A DNA stretch of 35,637 bases from contig CAJWKQ010000009.1 of assembly GCA_913041895.1 (NCBI GenBank), forward strand, positions 1 to 35,637, read 5' to 3'. The position numbers and the translations under genes are program-made. Shown piece after piece: positions 10,584-20,400 of this stretch (position 1 is the stretch's first letter; every line of letters starts with the position of its first letter). Below the pieces are notes generated by a model. That model was not told where the DNA came from and did not search any database. It saw only the letters and a program-made list of their open reading frames with translations. The stretch is from an uncultured Verrucomicrobiales bacterium. Lineage in GTDB: Bacteria > Verrucomicrobiota > Verrucomicrobiia > Limisphaerales > UBA1100.

Positions 10584-11645
10584 TCAGTTTCCACGTGAGG
10601 CGAATTTGGTGGCCAAAATGGATAAAAGTGCACCCAAGCCTAAGTAGCCAATGGTGATATGTGTGATGAGCACAACTTGTCCTGCAACCGTTAGTGGAGA
10701 CACATCTCCAAAACCGAGGGTCGTAAAGGTCACTACACTAAAATAAAGATATGGAATAAAACCACCTGGCAAACCCGAATCACCACCAATTCCTTTCAAA
10801 TGACTGTCTAAGCCCACAGGAGCCATCCATTGATCCATGGCCCAATAGACACAGGAAAAAAACAAAATGTTTAGAGCTAGGAATAGCCCCCAACGCGTCA
10901 TGCTCCGTCCGCATTTTGAAGTAACGTTCCAACCCCAATACAAAAATTGATGTAGTTTGTCCTGATGACGAAATTCATGCAGAAAATTCTCATCAATGAC
11001 ATGCCTACGAACCAAGTATGCCCCGGAAAAATCAATGTCACGAATATCAGTCCCTATCCAATTTGCTTTTATAAAATTGCGCATATTTCGTAACTGAGAT
11101 CGCTGTAAACTGGCGTTGTGAAAACTGACACCCTCAACATTTGTTTCACGCAAATCCGAATCTATCATCTCCGACTGCGAAAAATCGGATTGCATTAGGT
11201 CCGCTCCAAAAAAACGGCTCCGAGCTAGCTTAGTTGCCCGGAAATCAGATCGAATCACTTGTGTTTCCACAAAAGTAGCATCCTCAAGATTTGCATCAAA
11301 AAAATTAGCGGAGGTAATCACACTCATCCCGAATCCAGATTTTTTTGCTGAACAACCCGACAAGTTAGTCCCCTTAAACGTGGCACCAAGGAATTCACCA
11401 TCATCGAGCGTTGCCTTGTACAGGGTTGCCCCGTCAAAATTTGCACTCGGGCATTTAGCTTGAGATAAGTTACAACGACTCATCTCACTATCTGAAAAAT
11501 CAAACCCAGCCAAATCCAGACCTGATAAATCTTGGTCCGTTAGTTTTAAGCCTTTGAGAACCTTACAATCTGCCCCTAAAGGTTCGCCCAATTCTTGAGC
11601 TCTCCTGATTGCTTCTATGATCTCACTGGGCGATTCCTTTTCCAT
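10584..11645 (-). CDS. Pentapeptide-repeat protein with C-terminal 2TM K+-channel-like pore
   Basis: Multiple A(D/N)LxX repeats ('SGLDLAGFDFSDSEMSRCNLSQAKCPSANFDGATLYKATLDD...') then TM-pore-TM with filter-like 'TFTTLGFGDVSP'. The ORF can be extended to a TTG at 11723; the ATG at 11645 is preferred. Confidence 0.88.
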   Translation of the reverse strand: MEKESPSEIIEAIRRAQELGEPLGADCKVLKGLKLTDQDLSGLDLAGFDFSDSEMSRCNLSQAKCPSANFDGATLYKATLDDGEFLGATFKGTNLSGCSAKKSGFGMSVITSANFFDANLEDATFVETQVIRSDFRATKLARSRFFGADLMQSDFSQSEMIDSDLRETNVEGVSFHNASLQRSQLRNMRNFIKANWIGTDIRDIDFSGAYLVRRHVIDENFLHEFRHQDKLHQFLYWGWNVTSKCGRSMTRWGLFLALNILFFSCVYWAMDQWMAPVGLDSHLKGIGGDSGLPGGFIPYLYFSVVTFTTLGFGDVSPLTVAGQVVLITHITIGYLGLGALLSILATKFASRGN

Positions 11646-11710
11646 TGATTTAGGATGCCTCCTTCTCGCTAATCTAATTAAAAAATGCTTTTTCTCAAGC
11701 AAAATGCGCG

Positions 11711-11739
11711 TTGCCACAATCAATAGTAATACATAAAAT
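11711..11739 (+). promoter_or_regulatory. Candidate sigma70-like promoter for mntR
   Basis: TTGCCA (11711-11716), 17-bp spacer, TAAAAT (11734-11739); the GTG start lies 7 nt downstream of the -10. Confidence 0.4.
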
Positions 11740-11745
11740 AAAAGT

Positions 11746-12168
11746 GTGACCGGAAACCCAAGCCAGAGTGCAGAAGACTATCTCGAACGCATTCATGAAC
11801 TCATTGAGAGCAAGGGCACTGCTCATGTGGCGGATATTGCCCAGTCTCTGGGAGTCGGAAAGCCCAGCGTTACGAGCATGGTGCAAAAACTGGCCGATGA
11901 AGGGTATCTCAATTACGAGAAATATCGCTCCCTTACGCTGACTGATAGCGGTCGTTCTATCGCCAAGCGCATCCGTGATCGACACAAGGTGCTAGCTGAA
12001 TTCTTCACTCTCCTCGACTTGGATGATAAAACGCAAGCGCGTGATATTGAGGGTATCGAACATCATCTGAGTAGTGAAACCCTTGACACCTTTGCCGATC
12101 TCTCGGAATTTTTCATACAAAACCCAAAGGTACTCGAACAGTTCAAGTCTAAACGCCCTACTCATTAA
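11746..12168 (+). CDS. mntR: DtxR/MntR family metal-dependent regulator
   Basis: 'SAEDYLERIHELIESKGTAHVADIAQSLGVGKPSVTSMVQKLADEGYLNYEKYRSLTLTDSGRSIA' winged-helix N-terminus; GTG start. Confidence 0.88.
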   Translation: MTGNPSQSAEDYLERIHELIESKGTAHVADIAQSLGVGKPSVTSMVQKLADEGYLNYEKYRSLTLTDSGRSIAKRIRDRHKVLAEFFTLLDLDDKTQARDIEGIEHHLSSETLDTFADLSEFFIQNPKVLEQFKSKRPTH

Positions 12169-12179
12169 AACTCTTCCAA

Positions 12180-12824
12180 GTGCAGAAAAAATCCTGGATA
12201 GATATCAGCGTCCCCGTCCGGAACGGGATGGTTCATTGGCCCGGAGATCCTGGCTTTGAATCGCGCCTCGAAAAGAAAATAGGCGATGAAAATGGCAGTC
12301 CCTGTAATCTAACTCATCTAAATATGAGTGCCCACACCGGCACACATATGGATGCCCCCCGTCATTTCATTGCCGGAGGAGATACCATGGAGAGCATGCC
12401 GCTAGAGGCCGCCATGGGTCCATGCCGAGTCATTGAAATACATGATTCGACCGCTATCACATCTTCTGAACTGGAGCCTCACCAACTTCAAAGGAACGAA
12501 AGAGTCCTTTTTAAAACACGTAATTCTAGTCGCAGTTGGCAAAATGACGATTTCGATAAGGACTTCATCTATATCTCACAAGACGGAGCCCGCCACATTA
12601 CTGCCAGAGGAGTCCAAACCGTTGGGGTCGACTACCTCAGCGTGGGCGGGTTCAAGAAGGATGGAGTAGAAACACACGTGGAATTGCTTGGGGCTAAAGT
12701 GTGGATTATTGAAGGCCTGCACCTAAATAAAATTGAACCGGGTAAATATGATCTAGCATGTCTGCCCCTAAAAATTGTTGGCAGCGATGGGGCACCCGCC
12801 CGTGCAGCCCTACGTCCCCAATAA
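12180..12824 (+). CDS. Cyclase-family (kynurenine formamidase-like) metal-dependent hydrolase
   Basis: 'WIDISVPVRNGMVHWPGDP', HxGTHxDxP motif 'HTGTHMDAPRHF'; GTG start. Confidence 0.85.
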   Translation: MQKKSWIDISVPVRNGMVHWPGDPGFESRLEKKIGDENGSPCNLTHLNMSAHTGTHMDAPRHFIAGGDTMESMPLEAAMGPCRVIEIHDSTAITSSELEPHQLQRNERVLFKTRNSSRSWQNDDFDKDFIYISQDGARHITARGVQTVGVDYLSVGGFKKDGVETHVELLGAKVWIIEGLHLNKIEPGKYDLACLPLKIVGSDGAPARAALRPQ

Positions 12825-13645
12825 TGCGCATCCTTATTCTTGGTTACGGCTACGTTGGACAACCTCTGGCAAAGGAATTAATAGAATTAGACTACGAGGT
12901 GCACGCCGCTCGTCGTAGCCCTCTGAGTATTGAAGGGGCAAAAACACATCAGGTTGATATAACTCAACGTGACTCTTTCGAATTTCTCCCCCGTAATTTT
13001 GACTGGATTATCTTTTGCGCTTCTTCAGCACGAGGTAATGCGGAAGCACATCGCTCAGTGTTTGTTGATGGGATAAATAATCTCATCGACTGGGTGGGTG
13101 AAACTTCTGCACGGATTCTTTTTACCAGCAGCACCAACGTTTATCCACACACTAACGGTAATTGGGTAGATGAGAATACACCCCAACAACCGGTTGCAGG
13201 AACGGCTCAAAATCTTGTCGATGCTGAAACTGCATTAATGCAGTCTGACATCACTTGCTCCATCCTCCGGGTGGCGGGCATTTATGGTCCTGACCGCGGC
13301 TATTTTTATCGTCAACTGCTCAATAATGAAGCGGTAGTCACAGACAAGGGCAAGAGATGGATGAACATGATTCACCGTGATGATGTTGTTGGTGCCATTC
13401 TAGCTGCGATGAAAATCCAGCTGGGCGTTTATAATACCTGCGATGATAAACCTGTCACTCAAGGGGAGTTTTATGAGTGGCTGACTAACCGGCTCGGGAA
13501 ACCCATGCCGCCGGAGGGTGAAGTAACTAACCAGAAAAGAGCAACCACCAGTAAACGTGTGTCCAACAAGAAACTAAAGGCAGCGGGGTGGACTCTGAAT
13601 TACCCCACTTTTAGGGAAGGTTACGAAACTCTTATTACAGGGTAG
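12824..13645 (+). CDS. NAD-dependent epimerase/dehydratase (short-chain, NAD(P)-binding)
   Basis: 'MRILILGYGYVGQPLAKELIELDYEVHAARR' Rossmann motif; 'TSSTNVYPHTNG'. ATG overlaps the previous stop (TAATG). Confidence 0.85.
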   Translation: MRILILGYGYVGQPLAKELIELDYEVHAARRSPLSIEGAKTHQVDITQRDSFEFLPRNFDWIIFCASSARGNAEAHRSVFVDGINNLIDWVGETSARILFTSSTNVYPHTNGNWVDENTPQQPVAGTAQNLVDAETALMQSDITCSILRVAGIYGPDRGYFYRQLLNNEAVVTDKGKRWMNMIHRDDVVGAILAAMKIQLGVYNTCDDKPVTQGEFYEWLTNRLGKPMPPEGEVTNQKRATTSKRVSNKKLKAAGWTLNYPTFREGYETLITG

Positions 13646-13660
13646 CGGAAATTCTGGTTT

Positions 13661-14131
13661 TTATCCGACTCGAAACGATATTCGTGCAATCAGATTTGGC
13701 CCAAAAGCATGCTGAAGCCGTTGCAAAATTTCACGACGACGATAACGGACAATTTCGCTTAACCACACGTTACTATCCACATTCACAAACAAGGTGCCCT
13801 TACGAATACCCACTGGCCGAGCATGGGCCGTAATGGCCGGATCTATCAATTCGTACCATACTTTACTGATCTCTGCCTCACTCTGGCGACGTTCCATCCC
13901 AAGCTTTTTCATTACTGCAGGCATAAGATCTGCAGTATGGCGGGCATGATCCGTGCGGGCCTTTTCCTGATTAGTGAGATCCACTCCTCGCCATTGGGCT
14001 AATATACTCCTAGCCGCCCGGGTGGGCGTATGGGCACTAACTGGTTGAACACGCTTACCTGTCATTGGCAAAAGATGAGTCTGCCATAAAACAGCCTCTG
14101 ACAAAGAAGGGGTTATCCCAGTAACAAACAT
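13661..14131 (-). CDS. DUF721/DciA-like protein
   Basis: C-terminal 'GTLFVNVDSNVWLSEIVRYRRREILQRLQHAFGPNLIARISFRVG' resembles the DUF721/DciA core. Confidence 0.78.
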   Translation of the reverse strand: MFVTGITPSLSEAVLWQTHLLPMTGKRVQPVSAHTPTRAARSILAQWRGVDLTNQEKARTDHARHTADLMPAVMKKLGMERRQSEAEISKVWYELIDPAITAHARPVGIRKGTLFVNVDSNVWLSEIVRYRRREILQRLQHAFGPNLIARISFRVG

Positions 14132-14262
14132 AAATTAGTTAACGAGGCATAACCTGTTAAATACTCTCCAATTAAAGTAATTAAAAACGCTAAATAACGC
14201 GTTTAATACTAATCACCTTAATAACTCTTAAAATGTGAAAAACAGTTTTCTCCACGGGTTGT

Positions 14263-14290
14263 GACCAAAAAAGTTGGTCTGGAATTGGTC
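14263..14290. repeat. Short mixed inverted/direct repeat cluster (operator-like)
   Basis: GACCAA (14263-14268) with inverted partner TTGGTC (14274-14279) and a direct second copy TTGGTC (14285-14290), 11 bp apart. Confidence 0.45.
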
Positions 14291-14316
14291 TGAAGAATAT
14301 CGATTAATTATGATTA

Positions 14317-14637
14317 TCAGGTTTCGGGGTCTTCTTTTTCTTTCAAGTCTTCTGGATATGCCCATTTACCTAAAACCCGTCTACCATAGCGGTTATCTTC
14401 GGTCTCTTTATTTGGTCTTTTCTCCTCTTGTGGATGGACGATATTCTGCCACCATTGCCAATCGCTTATCGAATCTGAATTACAACCGTCTTCTGGATGC
14501 TCTCTTGCAAGTCGTTGGTATTTCCTCAATCGCTCTGAGAATAAGTAACCTCCAATAACATATCCTATAAGTAGCCCAATAGGTATACCTAAAATAAGTC
14601 CACCTAAAATCTCTTTTAAATATTCCACAGCATCCAT
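14317..14637 (-). CDS. Small hypothetical protein with one glycine-rich TM helix
   Basis: 106 aa ORF, 'LGGLILGIPIGLLIGYVIGGYLF' TM segment, polar C-terminus; sits in a region with no competing gene. Confidence 0.45.
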   Translation of the reverse strand: MDAVEYLKEILGGLILGIPIGLLIGYVIGGYLFSERLRKYQRLAREHPEDGCNSDSISDWQWWQNIVHPQEEKRPNKETEDNRYGRRVLGKWAYPEDLKEKEDPET

Positions 14638-14941
14638 AACAAGACTCTAGTTAAGCTCTTACTTTCCGACCAGAGTATTAATGTAAGAATAATTCTTCAA
14701 CTCAAGCCTATACCTTGTCAGAGTTTATGATAAACAAGCCACGACTTGAACAAACCAGAGCCAAAAACTATAGGTCATCCGCGCTTCCAAACTTCAATCC
14801 GCTTCATTGTTATTCAGGCAATCAACCCTTCGTGTTAACAAGACATACCCTGCGCAACCTTGACCCTGCAACAAGCACTGTGATACATAATGGTCGGCCA
14901 CTGTTATGTGGCTTTCTGCCAGGGAGGTTTGGAACAACAAA

Positions 14942-15427
14942 ATGCGTTGTCCGAAGTGCGGTTGTGTCGAGGACAAGGTGATTGATTCACGCTCTTCAAA
15001 AGAGGGCGCTATTATTCGCCGCCGTCGTGAATGCGACGAATGCCAGAATCGCTTTACTACCTATGAGCAGATAGAACACCAGCGGTTGATGGTGGTAAAA
15101 CGGGACGGCCGCAGGGAGGAATTTTCACGGGAAAAGCTTTTTTCCGGTATCTCCAAAGCCTGCCAAAAACGCCCTATCAGCCAACAGGTCATTGAGGATT
15201 TAACGCAGCGTATTTATGATACCATTTCAGAGGAATACACTGAGGAAATCCCAGGCATTATGATTGGTGAAGCCGTCATGAATGGACTTCGTGAGATCGA
15301 TCAGGTGGCCTACGTACGATACGCAAGCGTGTATCGCCGTTTTGAGGAGGCGGACGATTTTGTCCAAGCAGTAAAGAAACTGGAAACAAAGCATGATTCA
15401 GCTACATACCGATTGCCTGGTTTTTGA
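14942..15427 (+). CDS. nrdR: Transcriptional repressor NrdR (Zn ribbon + ATP cone)
   Basis: 'MRCPKCGCVEDKVIDSRSSKEGAIIRRRRECDECQNRFTTYE' and ATP-cone 'VVKRDGRREEFSREKL'. Confidence 0.97.
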   Translation: MRCPKCGCVEDKVIDSRSSKEGAIIRRRRECDECQNRFTTYEQIEHQRLMVVKRDGRREEFSREKLFSGISKACQKRPISQQVIEDLTQRIYDTISEEYTEEIPGIMIGEAVMNGLREIDQVAYVRYASVYRRFEEADDFVQAVKKLETKHDSATYRLPGF

Positions 15428-15950
15428 AACCTCAGAAGGCGAGTCCATCCCATGTTCTGCTCACGATGTAACTATCGAGTTATTAGGGGATGCGGTTAAC
15501 GAAATTGAACCCAGTTTGATTACTGAGGCAACCGAAGCGGTTCTCTACCATTTTAAAATAGATCTCGACCGAACCTCCATTAAAGTATCTGAATTTACCG
15601 TAGCACTGGAGCAGATTCTTCGTGGGTTCGGCTACAAGGTCATGGCCGCTGATGAAAAGGAATCAGATTTTAATTCTGCTGAAACTGATCTCCATCATTT
15701 AGCTCATCAAGCCGGTGAAGGCTTAGAGGTGGTTTTCTTTTGCACGTTGCGAAATCAGATTCACGCCGATCTGCATGGCAAACCGGAGATGCTCAAAGTA
15801 AAAGGACTTCGTGAAGCGGTAAACAAACTCACCGGCACCAAAAACTGGGGGCCCCGTTCGCAAAAACTCAATGATCAGATTGTCGATTATCTGCGTGATA
15901 TTGTTTCCAAACATCAGCAGGAAGCCAAACTCACGCTCATGATCGTGTAG
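15393..15950 (+). CDS. Hypothetical protein overlapping nrdR
   Basis: 185 aa ORF starting 35 nt inside the nrdR 3' end and ending just before the HIT gene; highly charged, not recognised. Confidence 0.75.
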   Translation: MIQLHTDCLVFETSEGESIPCSAHDVTIELLGDAVNEIEPSLITEATEAVLYHFKIDLDRTSIKVSEFTVALEQILRGFGYKVMAADEKESDFNSAETDLHHLAHQAGEGLEVVFFCTLRNQIHADLHGKPEMLKVKGLREAVNKLTGTKNWGPRSQKLNDQIVDYLRDIVSKHQQEAKLTLMIV

Positions 15951-15951
15951 C

Positions 15952-16290
15952 ATGACTTTGTTTGAGAAAATTATCGCTCGCGAAATCCCTGCAGATATTA
16001 TTTATGAGGATGACCTTGTCATAGCCTTTAATGACATAAATCCAAAGGCTCCCACCCACGTCCTCATCATTCCGAAAAAACCTATCCCACGCATTGCCGA
16101 AGCCCAACCGGAGGATCATCAGGTTCTGGGGCATCTGCTATTAAAAGCTAGCGAAGTCGCGGGCGAACTTGGGTTGCACGAAAAGGGATTCCGTTTGGTC
16201 TTTAACAATGGCGCCGATGCCGGCGAAACGGTGCCGCATATGCATTTGCACATCTTGGGTGGTCGTGAGATGACCTGGCCCCCGGGCTAA
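15952..16290 (+). CDS. HIT (histidine triad) family nucleotide hydrolase/transferase
   Basis: 'FEKIIAREIPADIIYEDDLVIAFNDINPKAPTHVLIIPK' and triad 'HMHLHILGGR'. Confidence 0.95.
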   Translation: MTLFEKIIAREIPADIIYEDDLVIAFNDINPKAPTHVLIIPKKPIPRIAEAQPEDHQVLGHLLLKASEVAGELGLHEKGFRLVFNNGADAGETVPHMHLHILGGREMTWPPG

Positions 16291-16291
16291 T

Positions 16292-17398
16292 CTACCTCTT
16301 CTTCAGAGAGGCCAGATATTCGATCAAATCCACCAGTTCACTCTCTTTCATTGTGAGGTGTAAACCCGGCGGCATTAATGAAACTGGCTGTTGCACGCGG
16401 CTTTTCACATTCTCCTTTGCATGCCTAGTAGCCACCCCGGTCGGTCCTTTTACAGAAATCTCCTCAGTTGTTTCACTTTCGATAATACCGTAAGCCACAT
16501 TGCCATCTTTCATAGTCACCAGCCAAGCCTCGTAACCAAAGGAAATCCCCGCGCTGGGATCCAGAATTGCCGTGTACAATTCCTCTTTTGGCAGCTTACT
16601 GCCAATCTCTGTCAGTGCAGGCCCAACATCAATACCCTGATCGCCCACCTTGTGGCAGCGAGCACAAGTCACCGCCTCACGAAAAAACACCTTTGCACCA
16701 TTGGCCACATCCCCCTTGCGGTTAACCAGTTCTGATATTGGTGGAAGTGGTTTGGCATTTTTCCCGAACGGCAAAGGCAAAACCTTGGCTGCCTCTTTCT
16801 TGATACCATCCCAGCGCACCGTGCTCAGCGCCATACTGGCAGTAAATTTTGCGCTCTGAGGCAATTTGCCCGATTTGGCTAATTTGAGAATCTGTTTTGC
16901 TCCCGCCTCAAAATTAACCAACCCTTTAATAGCTTCTTGACGGACATTGTTGTGGACCTTTGTTTCAGTCACCAAAGGTACGAGTAATCCAATAACTTTC
17001 TGGTTATTGCTGCTTCCTAAAGCTTTGGACACCGCCACCGCCTGCCTTGCATCCTTACCGTGTAAAATCGCAGTCAACTCCTTTTGCCCTTCGCCACCAA
17101 GCACCATGCCCAATGCCTCTATACCAGCCGGATCGGACGGATGCTTTATCACCACATCCAACAAATCTGTTTCACGGCCTTTTACCCCAAATTTTTTGAC
17201 CAATTCCACAAAGCGCGTCTCCCCGCGGGTAGCATTCAATATCTGGCCAAGAACCATTTTGAGACGCTCATTGCCATTCACTACGTCAGGATCCAGACGG
17301 CTCAATGCCTCAATCATCGTATTCACTTTTTCTGGTGTCAGTTTATCTGCGGCAAAAGTCGTGAACACCAAAAGCAACATCGCTATAAACCACTTCAC
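16292..17398 (-). CDS. Secreted HEAT-repeat c-type cytochrome (TIGR02603-like heme-binding domain)
   Basis: Signal peptide 'MKWFIAMLLLVFTTFAA' (GTG start), HEAT-like region, 'TCARCHKVGDQGIDVGPALTEIGSKLPKEELYTAILDPSAGISFGYEAW' with CxxCH. Confidence 0.88.
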   Translation of the reverse strand: MKWFIAMLLLVFTTFAADKLTPEKVNTMIEALSRLDPDVVNGNERLKMVLGQILNATRGETRFVELVKKFGVKGRETDLLDVVIKHPSDPAGIEALGMVLGGEGQKELTAILHGKDARQAVAVSKALGSSNNQKVIGLLVPLVTETKVHNNVRQEAIKGLVNFEAGAKQILKLAKSGKLPQSAKFTASMALSTVRWDGIKKEAAKVLPLPFGKNAKPLPPISELVNRKGDVANGAKVFFREAVTCARCHKVGDQGIDVGPALTEIGSKLPKEELYTAILDPSAGISFGYEAWLVTMKDGNVAYGIIESETTEEISVKGPTGVATRHAKENVKSRVQQPVSLMPPGLHLTMKESELVDLIEYLASLKKR

Positions 17399-17419
17399 GG
17401 CTATATCCTAACGCCATAC

Positions 17420-17453
17420 AAAAAAATCGGCCAGCACCGAAGTGTGGCCGATT
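17420..17453 (-). terminator. Rho-independent terminator with UUCG tetraloop
   Basis: Minus strand: AATCGGCCA-CAC-TTCG-GTG-C-TGGCCGATT followed by T-tract (7 consecutive A on + at 17420-17426). 12-bp stem with one bulge. Confidence 0.88.
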
Positions 17454-17473
17454 AACAAATCCTTAAGCTAAAT

Positions 17474-20400
17474 CTACAGAGAACCTAACGCAATACGGGC
17501 AAGAGCTTCATCCTTTTCTTTACTCTTGGGTATAAAATCTAATGCCCGGATATAACGAGGCTTTTCAGCTTCGGTGGTTTTCTTATCAAGAATAATATCA
17601 GCGAGTAACTTTGCTCCATGAGTGCCACGGTTACGCCAGATGATGTCACGAGCACCAGCTGTGTTAAGCTTGGCTTCACTCACCCAAGCATCAAAAAACT
17701 TGTTCTCCTGCTTGTCAGCAGCAAGTCCCAGGGCCTCAAGATACCAGCGGTCCTTGCCATCGTGGGCATTAGCCAGCTTCGCCCACAACGCAGGGGCCTC
17801 CTTGCTTTTGTTATGGCGAATGGCTATCAGGCATTCGCGGCGAACCAAAGCACTTTTGTCCTCGGCAAGCTGCTTGATAAGCCCAATGACATCCAGCTCA
17901 TGCTGACGCGCTATGCGTAAAGCCATGCCACGTATATTTTCATCCTTATCCTTTGCGGCCTGATCCACGGTCGTTTTAGAATTACCTGTGATCTTAGCCA
18001 ATAACCAAAGGGCACGCGCACGCATGCGGGGATTAGCATCTTGAGCCATCTTTTGTAGTGCAGGCTCTACAGATTCCTGACGCTTGTTAAGCTCCGTCCA
18101 GGCGACATGTCGCACAGAGTTGTTTGGATTTCCCAAGGCGGTAATTAAACCTTTAGTCGAATGGAAGTCATTTTTTGTCAGCTTATACCCCTTGTGTCCC
18201 TTAGGCGTAACCCGGAAGAGGCGGCCCCGATCTAAATCACGCATGTTGTGGCCTCCCACACCTGGATCATACCAGTCTGCCACAATGAGAGATCCATCTG
18301 GAGCAACCTTCACATCGGAAGGCCGGAACCACTTGTCACGTTTCGCACCATCTAAAATGTTAACGATAGAGGCAGTATAACCTGCTCCACTGCTTTTCAC
18401 CGGGTACGCACGTACAATACTGGGGCCGGCATCACAATGGATCATCTGGCCTTTAAACACCTTTGGAAGAAGATCACCTTCATAGATACAAATACCTGTC
18501 GGCGAACCCGCTCCTGTGTGGAGTAAGTTCGGCATTACCCCCGGATCATTGAGATGCCAATGCCGTTCAGGAATTGTTTTCTCCATATTGGTGCGTTTAG
18601 TTCGCCAACCGGCTCCAGTTACTTCGTTGCGATAGCCGTAGTTGCCGTATTCCATAACATAATTGATACGCACACCCCGATTTCCATCATCATCATTATC
18701 GCTCTGCCAAAGTGAGCCGAAACTATCAACGGCGACCATCCAATTGTTGCGAAAATTCCATCCCAGAGTTTCAAGACGACTGCCATCAAGCTCACAGCGA
18801 AATACCATTCCCTGCTGGTAAGGGTTGCGGCGATCATTCACCTCATTTCCTGCAAGATCGATGACCGGCTTACCGTTCTTATCTTTAAGCTGTTTCCCGG
18901 TATTCCCAAAATTGAAGTATAAACGCCCATCAGGGCCAAACAGGAACTGATGAATTCCATGGTCATGCTGCGAACCACTGATACCGGAAAAAAGTGTTTC
19001 TTTTTTATCGGCCTTATCATCGCCATCGATGTCGGTAAAAACCTGCACTTTGTCCAAAGCACTAACAATAACCCTTGTATTTTTACCATCAGGCGTACCC
19101 AACACACATACCCCATGCGCTGAATCAATATCACGTCCCTGATAAAAAATCTTCTTGGAATCTGCTTTCCCGTCACCATTGGTGTCCTCAAGGATGAGAA
19201 TAGTGTCCCCCTCCGGTCGCTTGCCATTGTGACGGCGATAGTTGATCACTTCACAAACCCACACGCGACCGCGGTGATCAATATCGATATTTGCCGGGCT
19301 AAGCATCATTGGTTCTGCAGCAAACAACTCCGCCTGCAACGCCTCATGCACATCAAGGTTGCCCAACGCTTCCTCAGGCTTACTCCCGTCGGCTGATTGA
19401 CCACCCCCGGAAGCCACCTTGGTGAACTTAGGCTGCTGGGTAAAAACATGGAACTGCACGCTGGATACATTACCACATGCTCCCTGATCGGTGCCGCCAT
19501 TATCGAGTCCCACCGTGGAAACGAATTTCACAAATTTGTGACCTTTAGGAAGTGTGTAGCTAATAAGCGAATTGGCATGCGTTCCGATACCGAACTCCAC
19601 GGACTTACCCGCAATGCGCAAGGCCTTGCCTCCACAATTTTTATCCAATTGAACGGAGCCATAACCACTGGAGGCACTCTTCCATTTTAAAGACGTCAAC
19701 TTTGTCTGTGTCCCTGCCTCATCAATCAGCATGGGTTGGGCCCAATCGGCCCAATCACAACTGTAGCCGTTGCCGCCATCGGTCACCACCAAATGCAACT
19801 CCTTGGCGCCCTTGATCTTTGCCTCCAACTTGGCAGGACCGGTTTTCTTTGTGATCAATTTCGATTCAGCCACCGGCTTGGGGCCGGTCACCTTGCCTGA
19901 GGGTTTGGGCCCAGGGTTACTCCTGGGCTTGGGCTTACGTCCTTTGTTATCGAGATTGGCATATAAATCCTTCTCCACCAACTTACTAGGCACACCGCCC
20001 TTGGGTACTTCAGCCTTGGCTATCCAGACGATTGCATTAAGAACGGTCTTGCGAAGATTATCTTCACCCCAATTGAGGTGGTTGTGTCCGCCGGTGAAAC
20101 CAAACCCGCGACCGCCATTAGGCCGCTCAAAGGCCCAAGCCACATGCTGCAGTTCCCCCTCAGCCACACTCTTACGCACGGCCGGATTACCGCTGTGGGC
20201 ACCGTCCCGGCGCTTCATGGTTTCCTTGGGGGCCACATCCGAAAGAATCGGTGTCACACCCTTCATATCCGGCGCAAAACGCATATGAAAATACCACTCG
20301 TCATTTGCCTTAAAAGGTTTAACACCCTGAGTGATCGGATGCTTTGGCAGCTTTTTAAAATTAGCAACCCAATGTGGATTTACCGACCAGTGTGTTTCGA

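Noticed and set aside
14638-14941. The ~300-bp region before nrdR as a riboswitch or cobalamin element
   Set aside because: Only a 5-bp GCCAC/GTGGC hairpin is visible; no conserved riboswitch core recognised.
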